DNA of 64,000 nt from Phoronis australis (taxonomy: Eukaryota; Phoronida; Phoronidae), in the NCBI GenBank assembly GCA_002633005.1, contig NMRA01000201.1:249910-313909 (forward strand), written 5' to 3'. Position 1 is the first letter of the stretch. The number at the start of each line of letters is the position of its first letter. Below the pieces are notes generated by a model that had not been told where the DNA came from, ran no database searches, and saw only the letters and a program-made list of their open reading frames with translations. Made by a program: the position numbers and the translations under genes. Below, piece after piece: positions 55,689 through 64,000 of the stretch.

Positions 55689-58600
55689 CTAAATGTGAGT
55701 CAAGTTGACTTTGTTGGCAAACAACTTGTTGCCGATGAGATGTTGCATTTCATGTTTTACCAGATGTTCAGACATGCTGAAGGCACGGTCGCAGAACTGA
55801 CACACCCATTCCTTCTCCTTTACGTCACTTGTGACATCATTAGAAGTCACCGTCTGCTCCAGCAATGAAGGTGCAGAACTCTCTGTAACAAACATTGATT
55901 TTTACAGTAAAATCTCTTCAGGTTTAGCACACAATACGAGAAGCGAATGAATTTTATTTTCAGTATCAGTAAAGGAATGATTTAACGATTCAAGTTTTGT
56001 ACTGTAGGAACCACCTTACAATATGTTTTGCAAATTAATAAATATTCAAAAGATTAGTACTCCAACACAACCTACTGTGACACATACAACCACTGCAAAA
56101 TTACAATGCTTCAATTTTTTTAATGAACACTGGAGTGTGTCAGCTCAATAGTGAGACTCATACGGGTAAAGTTTAAGGAAAAACGAACTGAACAAGAATT
56201 TGATTAGATTAAAGGTCCTTTCACGCTAATGTCGATGTGTCGATGTCTTGGGGAGTTGCGGTCAGTATGCATGGTTAATTTCAGTACTGGATCGAAGTTG
56301 ACAGCACCAGTTAACTTTGCAGTAAACAGGTGATTTAACAGTGGAGTGTTGACACTGCGGTACAGTATGAAATGTCAACTTCAGTCGCGTCAAAGTTATC
56401 GCCAGCTACCACTGTTATCGTACAAGTTAAAGGGCAGTGTCGTCACAAATAGTTGCTTATATTTTGCTCGAATAATCACCAATCGAATTAGAAATGAGTT
56501 TTATGTCAATTAGTACATATAAAGTTCCCAAATTGCCTCATTAAAAAAATCGTAGCGTGAACGCGATGCATCTTCGCTACCTTGCAATTACTTTGATGAC
56601 AACAGCATCACATGTCGTTTACTTCGATCTCCGTTAACTACCAAAGTTGGCATGAACAGTTCAGTTAACTTCGCAGTTTATGTCGATGTTCCGCTTACAC
56701 TGGGGTTCAGTCAATATCAAAGGACCTTAAAAGCTGCACTCAAGCACGTATGGTGGTATTTAGCCATAAATTGTGCACTGCTATATATCACAACCACATT
56801 ACTCTGCAGCACTTGTATTAAAGAACACTTATTTTTGCTTTCTTTCAGTAAAAGACTTCACAAATTTTAATGCAAAACAATTTTACACAAAGGAATTGTG
56901 TCAAAACTCAATCACGTCACAAATAATTCTTTTTGAACATTTTAACAAAGTTTAATAGAGACTCCTTTAAGTTTCATCTTTGAGTGTCAGGTCAAAATTT
57001 GGGTATGTTATATCCAACCATTTTTTAAAAGTGATGTAAATGACCCTGCAAAAAGGCCAGCATCTTATTATTTGTGCCTTCACTTCCTTGAGGAAGATCA
57101 AACACACTGACCGACGCACTACTGAACAGCAAAATGCAAGTCTTGAGCTGGGTCATGACGCATTTCTATTGTAGCCAAGGGCCAGGAGAATTGTGCTTAA
57201 TCGTGAAGCATTTCTTTCCAAATATACTGTTTTTAATTCCTTCACACTCAGTATTCCACTCACCTTTGTCGCCATCCTTGTTGAGATTGGTCGGTCCAGC
57301 GTTCACCTTCAGGACCTTGCTGTACTCAGCAAGGTCGATGAACTCCGGTTCTGACTTCTTCATCTCGTTCACCTCACTGGCTGTTGCGTGGAGTGGGACA
57401 GGTAGCTCCCCCTCCAGGTCCAGCAGATGGTTGTTAGCAAAGTGAATGTTCACGTGATTGGCGAGTAAATGCACTTTGGAGACGCTGTAGTCGCAGTAGG
57501 GACACTCAAACTCTTGCCGTATCACGTGCGACTTGAGGTGGCTCAGCAAGTGTTCTCGTGACGTGTTTGTGTAAGGACATCGGTCGCAGCGGTAGAGCTT
57601 CTTCGACTTCATGTCTCCATCAACGACATTCTCAAAGAGTTCCAAGTGGTCATGGGTGTCAGCTACGGGCTCCCCCTTGTTGTCAGCAGCCAAACCACTG
57701 GTTATGGCAACGTCTGCACCAACAGAGGGCAGCTCCTGTAGGTTGTTGACTGACTGCGAGGCCAACAAGTTCTTATTGGGTAGTAGGTGTAGACGCATGT
57801 GCTGAATCAGCAGGTTGTGTGTGGGCACGGAGTAATCACAGTAGGAGCAGACGTAACGTTGTCTGCTGCAGTGGAGTAGGATGTGTCGTTCATATTGGTC
57901 ACGCTTAGCAGACGCAAATGGACACTTCTCGCAGCAATACTTCTTGATGTTCGATGTCTGCAACACATGACGTTTCGTCTTGTCATTGTACCCGATACGG
58001 AATGATGACTCAGATGACAAGTCGAGCGATGTCTTCACAGAATTAGCGAATACACTCCTGCCAGCTTGGTTCTTGCCACGTGGCTTGTTGGAATAGATAA
58101 GCCGAGGGTTGTAGCCAGGTTTGTGCACTTTGAGATGGTGCGCCATCAGGCCCATGTTGCCACAGTGGTAATCACAGAACTCGCACTTGAAGCGGTTTTC
58201 ACCTTTTTTCCCATGCATTTCCTCGTGCATGCGCACATTGACAGCGCGAGGGTTCCCATACGGACAATATTTGCACTGATGTATCAACATCGCGGACGGA
58301 TGCAGAGAAGCACCACTGCCATCTGTGCCATTAGCAGGACTTATGTCATGGCTTCCATTGGCCACCTCTTCACCATTAGGGAAGGCTACGACACCGAATC
58401 CAGGTTCGGAACCATTCTCTGCATGCTTGAACACAACCTCATCATCAACGGTTGATGGGGTTGGCGAAGGAGAATGTGATGTTCGCAGGACAACACTTCT
58501 GATCTTGGACTGTATCAGATGCTGTTTCAAAGCTGCTGTTTCAACTGCATTTGGATCGATGGTAATGGAGCTGCTGGAATCATTTGAGTGCTCTAGCAAT

Positions 58601-61600
58601 GACGGAGGAATGGGTTTACCGTAATCAGGATCGTGGACAACAACATGTTGCTGCAGCAGGGCCTTCACAGACACCCAGTAGTCACAGAAGTTGCACTTGA
58701 ATGGAGCAGTTGTCTTAGGACGGTGGAACTGCTTGTGATACATCAAGTCTCTCGCTGTCTTGCCGTAATACGGACATTTCTGACATTGCAAGTGTGCCAG
58801 CCTCTTTTCGGGAATGATTTTCTTACTCGGTGAAGGACGGGAAGCCTTGTAATGGCTGCCATCTGTGAGATGCAAGCGCACGTGCTGGTGGAGCAGACGT
58901 GCAGCACATACGTAATAGTTGCAGAACTTACACTTGTACATGTTGCCTGGTGTGAACTTGTGGTGTGCCTTGTGCATCTTGAACATGCCTATCTTGTTGG
59001 ACTGGTATGGACAGTGCTCGCACTGGTATCGTAGATTGGGCCGAGAGCTGGATGCCGACACTGTCTCGTTGATAGCCTTAGTCGTGTTTGTGGCCGACTC
59101 TGGTCGGTAGGTCTGTATGGGCAGCAGTGTTGTGTACTTGTCGCATTCATACTCACGCTTGTCATGCTCAGTCATGATGTGCTCGTGGAGATCTACTTTA
59201 CATGCAGAAAAGTCACACAAGGCGCAATGCAAAGACTCAGCTGTGGACGGCGATGTCTGTTCGTCACTGGCCACGTATACCAGGTTCTTCCTGCAGTAAC
59301 TGTAGTCGTTCTTGCCATGTCTTGACCGCAGATGGCGGTAAGTAGCACTCAGGAAATTGAACTGCTGGCTACAAATCTTGCATGCATATGGACATGAGTG
59401 TTTCGGGTGAGAGCTGACCAGATGCTGCATGGCTTCTGTCTTTTCAACTGCTGAAAACCCACACAGAACACACTTCCAGACTTTATGCACATCCTCCTCC
59501 TCCTTGACTCCACTTCTGCTGCCATTTTCAATGGAGGGACTGGGAGAAGAACGTTCACTGCTGTCCTTCCCATCTTGCTCTGTCATCTTGGAACCCATGA
59601 CGACCTTGACCTCTCCTTGTCCATTGTGCTCCTGGTCCAAATGCGAAGCAATGCTGGTATGCCACTTGGACATGTGCGTGCACAGTGAACACATATATTG
59701 CTGACATAGAGGCACTGCCGTTGACCCTGGATGTACATTGCGAATATGTTTACGCAGGTCCCACAGCCAACGAGAGCGTCGGGAACACAGAGGGCATTTG
59801 AATGGTCGACTATCTTTCTTGAACTGACTTTGTAGAGTCACAAAAGCATTGCTGTCTTTGTGGTCGTTGGTCACATGCTGCGACACTTCCAACTTGTGTG
59901 TGGACTTGAACTCACAAATGGAACAGACAAAAGGCCATGTGCCCTCTTCAACAAATGTGACAGCAGACTCTTCTTCAGGTACCGACTTGCTATTGAGTTT
60001 GGTCGGTGACTTTTCAACATCGCCGCTAAAGATAACCTCAGCATTACCCTCGCCATGTTTAGTACGTATGTGCTTGCGAATGTCAGCCTTCCAGTTGGAC
60101 CGCTGGCCACAATCAGAACACTTGTACAGTTTTGCTGGAGGCTGTTCTTTCCTGAGATCAAAGGCCCGCGCAAGACCCTTGTGGACATCACGGGAATGTA
60201 GCTGTATTTGGACAACATCATCATGTTCAAAATCACACAGTGAACACCTGTAAATGGGGGAAACAAGATCAAAACTGACCTCTGACGACGGTGTTGATGG
60301 CTGGCCATCTGAAGCTGTGCTTTGAGCTGATGGAGCTGGCGACCACGCCTTCTTCGCAGTTGGATTGGCCAATAGGTATTCGTCTATTGTTGCCTTAGCT
60401 TCCTCGATATCCATCTCGACTACTGGTTTCAGCAAGCAGCCTGCATGTGCTGACCGCATGTGCTTGACAACGTCCCATTTCCAGTTGGAACGTTTGCCGC
60501 AATGGCCGCACTGGAACGGCTTGATGTTGTCATGTGTGGTCAGATGGGCACGCAACTTGGACTGGGCATGTGTCAGGTAGGAGCATCTTGGACACTTCCA
60601 CTTCCCCGGTGCTATCTGGTACTTCTCAAGGGAACTATCCGGGTCACCTGCTAATACCTCCCTTGGAGTAGAAGTAGATTCCTTGGAGGTAGGTAATGGA
60701 GTGGACTCTTTTGAAGCAGGAACTGGAGTGGTCTCTTTGAAAATGGGCACAGGAGTGGTTTCTTTGGAGCTTGGCATGGGAGTTGACTCTTTAGAGCTGC
60801 CACCGGATATTGATCCAGCTGGATCTAAACATCTGTCGATAATGTCTTCTAGAGGAACAATCTCCATACTCAGATCCTCTGCATGTTGATACTCCAGATG
60901 TGTCTTCATGTTCAGGTATGTTTTGTGAAGCTCTGAACAGTACACACAGTTGAACTCGACTTCGGGGTGACATTCAAAATGTGATGCATACATCTTCTTG
61001 CTAACGGTTACATACGAACATAAAGGACATATGTAGGACTTTGCAGACTTATCAAGAGACTGGTACTCACTGGCATGAGCCTTCTTCATGTGAACATTAA
61101 GGTCACCTTGGTACTTGTACATTCGGCCGCAGAACTGACAGGAGAAACGCCTGTTCATGGAATGCACCTTTAAATGGCGGCGTAAATCGCTGGGCCACTT
61201 AGCAACATATGAGCAATACGTACACTTTAAAGACAGAAGTGATTGGCCAGACACAGGTGTACTCTCTTCAGAAGAAGCGCGGGGGCGCTTCATGCCGACC
61301 TCAACCCTATCTTCTTCTATCATTGGTCTTTTCTGGCTTTCGTTGCTCACAACATGGACTTCCTGTTGGTGCTCTATTTCATGTGCTGTAGCCACTTCTT
61401 GGTCTGGCTCTTGGAATACTTGACTGACATGAGAGTCAAGATGTTTCAACAGAGATTTCATGGTTCTGGCTTCGTAGCCACATTCACCACAAACAAGTTC
61501 CCCTGGTCCAGCTCGTGGTTCATCACCATCTTCATCTTCATCGTCCTCATCCTCATGCTCACAACTATTGCTTCCATTACCATCTTTATCATTCAGTTGG

Positions 61601-62730
61601 ACTGCTTTCCTGTTTTCAGCATCAAGCTTTTCTTCATGGGCATCTGGACTCAAATTATTATTATTAATTGCCGTGGGAATGTTAGGTTTAAGGATTGAAT
61701 ACCCTCCAGCAAGAATTTCTTCCTTACCACCCTGGGAACCAGAAGCTTCGGTGATGAGCAATGCAATTGGTCCCTTACTCTTGTGGTACTGGCCCATGTG
61801 GCGGTGGACGGCTGACTCCGTTGAGGATGTGAAGGAGCAGTAGAAACACTTGTGACTGCCATCCTGCTTGGTATGACTGGCCATGTGACGCTCGTAGTTA
61901 CGTTTCTTGTCTGTTGTATAGTCGCACTCTATACAATGGAACTGGGCGTCCTGGCTAGACGTGTGCATTGAACGATGCTTGAAGTACTCATGTCGGTCAT
62001 ACGAAGAAAAGTCACACGTATCGCATGAGTACTGTCGCACGTTTGATGAGTGCATGCGTTTCACATGATTGGTCAGGTTTTCTGACGAATCACTGGCATA
62101 TGAGCACACTTTGCACAGGTACATGTCTTGCCCATTGCAGGTCGTCTTCATGAAACGTCCGAGAGCAAAGTCTGTCGTCACTGGTGGCTGCGATTCATCA
62201 TCACCACCAACAGCTGTGGGAATCCCACGCTGCTGTTGGCCACCAGACACACGTCGAATACGTGTCACAATTGATGGCTTCCTCTTCGACTTGGTAGATA
62301 CGAACTCCTCAACGGCATTGACAAGCTTTGAATGATGCACTAGTCTGGTATGTCGTTCCAACTTGTGTCGGTACTTGGATGCATAGTCACACTTGTCGCA
62401 CTGCCAAATAGACAACTTCTCGCCGTGCACGTGGGCCTTGTGTTGAAGAAACTGGCGAGGCTTGATAGTGGCGAAGTCGCAGTGGTCCACTTCACAGACG
62501 TAATTCCGCGAGTACTGACGCGATCGTTCCGGGTCCTTATTCTTCTTGTGGGATGACGTTGGCTTCCCCACACCACTGGCCAGCCTCGGAGATGAAGAGG
62601 ATGAGGATGAACTGCACAGGTTAACATGGCGCTGGAACAGCACCTCGTTTCGTGTGGTGAAACTGCAGCTAGAACAAGCCTTCTCCTCTTTCTTTGGTCT
62701 TGTGAATGGAAGCTTCAAGGCAAATGACAT
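55689..62730 (-). CDS. Poly-C2H2 zinc-finger protein with about 33 fingers (two coding exons seen)
   Basis: This is a probable nuclear DNA-binding protein of 1886 residues. Coding exon 1 is 57264-62730 and coding exon 2 is 55689-55882; the donor AAAG|GTGAGT and acceptor TTACAG|AG join them in phase. I count 32 fingers in the long exon and one in the last (C1850, C1853, H1866, H1870), mostly CxxC-x12-HxxxH or HxxxxH, with irregular linkers and not the TGEKP type. Three have the unusual core NWKWDVVKH, NWKADIRKH or WLWDLRKH. Many fingers in the second half come in pairs (CPY/CDY). Between fingers lie an acidic run (residues about 390-410) and a 9-residue tandem repeat (about 644-688). The start chosen is ATG 62730 (MSFALKLPF), because a splice acceptor, CTATTGCAG, ends at 62762, so the longer ORF runs into an intron. 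Architecture recalls ZNF462, ZNF142 or REST-like proteins; orthology is not assigned. Confidence 0.93.
60666..60800 (-). repeat. 27-base coding minisatellite in the zinc-finger gene (SKETTPVP repeats)
   Basis: Five successive 27-base units encode 9-residue repeats of the form SKE(S/T)TP(M/V/L)P plus one variable residue, lying between fingers 12 and 13. It is probably a flexible, phosphorylatable linker whose length may vary between individuals. Confidence 0.85.
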
Positions 62731-62762
62731 CGTTCCTCTGATCAGTGGCCAGTCAACAGCCC

Positions 62763-64000
62763 TGCAATAGAAACAGGAATACAATTTATATTGATAGGTC
62801 ATTGATTATCTTTCTTTTTTAATACCTGTTTAACAACAATGATCTGTTCAGTGCTCAGCACTCTTTTCCATATATCGTTGATACATTCACTCACATTCAG
62901 GCTCTCAAAGTACAAAGTCTTGGTCAAAATATCATGATTTATAGCTACACACAGCTATTGTGCTGGTAATCCTCATTAATAGTGCCTGTCATAAACAAAA
63001 TCAGCGACAACTGCACTATCTGTGATGAACTGCGATGCATCGCTGTTACTATTAACAGTAGTTTAAGACTATTACAGAGGGTCACCGACACCGTAGCTCC
63101 ACCATGGACTATAAATACCAGAGTGACACCGCAGGGCCACCGCGCAAGCTACCGTAGTGATCCCTAGGCATCCAAGAGTACCCGTGACAACTACCAACAA
63201 AATTTCTCATGCATACGGTAATTAGTTCGAAGTCTTGAGAACATCTGTTGTTGTCAGTTTTTTCACCAAAGCACTACAGTTTTCCTACAACTTTTCAAAA
63301 TGCGATAAAATTGGACACACCAAAATTCACCGAGGACAGTGCCACGACAGTGTGACTTAGGCCCTACTGTCGAGTACACAAAGAAGCAATGCTCACTGTT
63401 CCACTATTAGTTTGAAATGAACTAACATTTAGCAATATCATATTTCACCACACCTAACCATAAGCAGTTCAGAGTTCATTTACAAACAAAAATTGTTATT
63501 ACTTATGATCATATCTAGGCAGTCTCCCTCACAGCTTTTTATTTATTCAACATATATAGTTAACTATAAACAAAACATAGAACATTTCTGAATGAAAAAT
63601 CATGTCTTTTAGTTTAATTATCTACTTTCTGATACAAAGCTAATCCATTTCAATCAAGGGTCACACTTACAATAGTTAGCAAGAAACATAGGTTCCAACT
63701 GCCCTTTGCAAATACCACATGCAAGGTATTGCAGCATCAAATATTCAGGTAAAACATTGATCAAAACAAATGTATTGATTCGAAAGAACTCAACCTTGTT
63801 GGATTATCAAACTGTACACATGGTGAAACACTGGAAGTGGTTCATGCTCTCCAGGTAGCCTAAAGGATATTGATCAAACGGATACTTCCCTCAACTGGAC
63901 GTAGAAAGCAGACACCAATATAGGCTTCAACAACCGGCATGACAAACAATTTAAAACACACTTCCTGTAAGTGTCAACCAGGCTAAATTGCAAACATTAC
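62763..64000. other. Upstream intron or promoter side of the zinc-finger gene
   Basis: The acceptor at 62762 implies an upstream, probably untranslated, exon on the minus strand in this stretch or beyond the window. I could not place it. A plus-strand TATAAATA at about 63113 is followed by no convincing gene. Confidence 0.4.

Noticed and set aside
59849-60308. ORFs on both strands inside the zinc-finger exon
   Set aside because: They are shadow frames of the conserved finger-coding frame.
63105-63167. Plus-strand TATAAATA as a promoter
   Set aside because: No coding region or splice signal follows it that I could support, and such a word is expected by chance in AT-rich DNA.

Overview
The window looks like nuclear DNA from an intron-rich invertebrate animal. 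The genes are animal orthologues with many GT-AG introns, the sequence is AT-rich, and the introns are loaded with short inverted-repeat elements. Two places carry near-duplicate blocks beside assembly gaps, as expected from a highly heterozygous marine invertebrate (lancelet, echinoderm, hemichordate or mollusc). I cannot name the species.

Layout. (1) 133-5708, minus strand: complete five-exon MED19, a Mediator subunit. (2) 5709-7242: divergent intergenic space. (3) 7243-50487, plus strand: complete WDR7 (rabconnectin-3 beta), which I spliced by hand into 24 exons encoding 1484 residues with all intron phases consistent. Its introns hold at least seven families of terminal-inverted-repeat elements, several minisatellites, tRNA-like sequences and a truncated THAP-domain gene running into a 358-base gap. 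(4) 50488-55688: convergent intergenic or UTR sequence. (5) 55689-62730, minus strand: an 1886-residue protein with about 33 C2H2 zinc fingers, nearly all in one exon. (6) 62763-64000: upstream sequence of that gene with nothing I can assign.

The genes do not form one pathway. MED19 and the zinc-finger protein act in transcription, whereas WDR7 works with DMXL proteins on vacuolar ATPase and vesicle acidification. MED19 and WDR7 are head-to-head; WDR7 and the zinc-finger gene are tail-to-tail.

The points most worth checking are: an in-frame 717-base near-duplication inside WDR7 at a single N, which would give an artefactual protein; a second duplicated block around the THAP gap whose copies differ by exactly three 43-base units; the 33-finger gene; a 675-base inverted-repeat element carrying a broken acidic ORF; and two unrelated inverted-repeat elements that contain tRNA-like sequence. 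I found no clear new multi-gene system.
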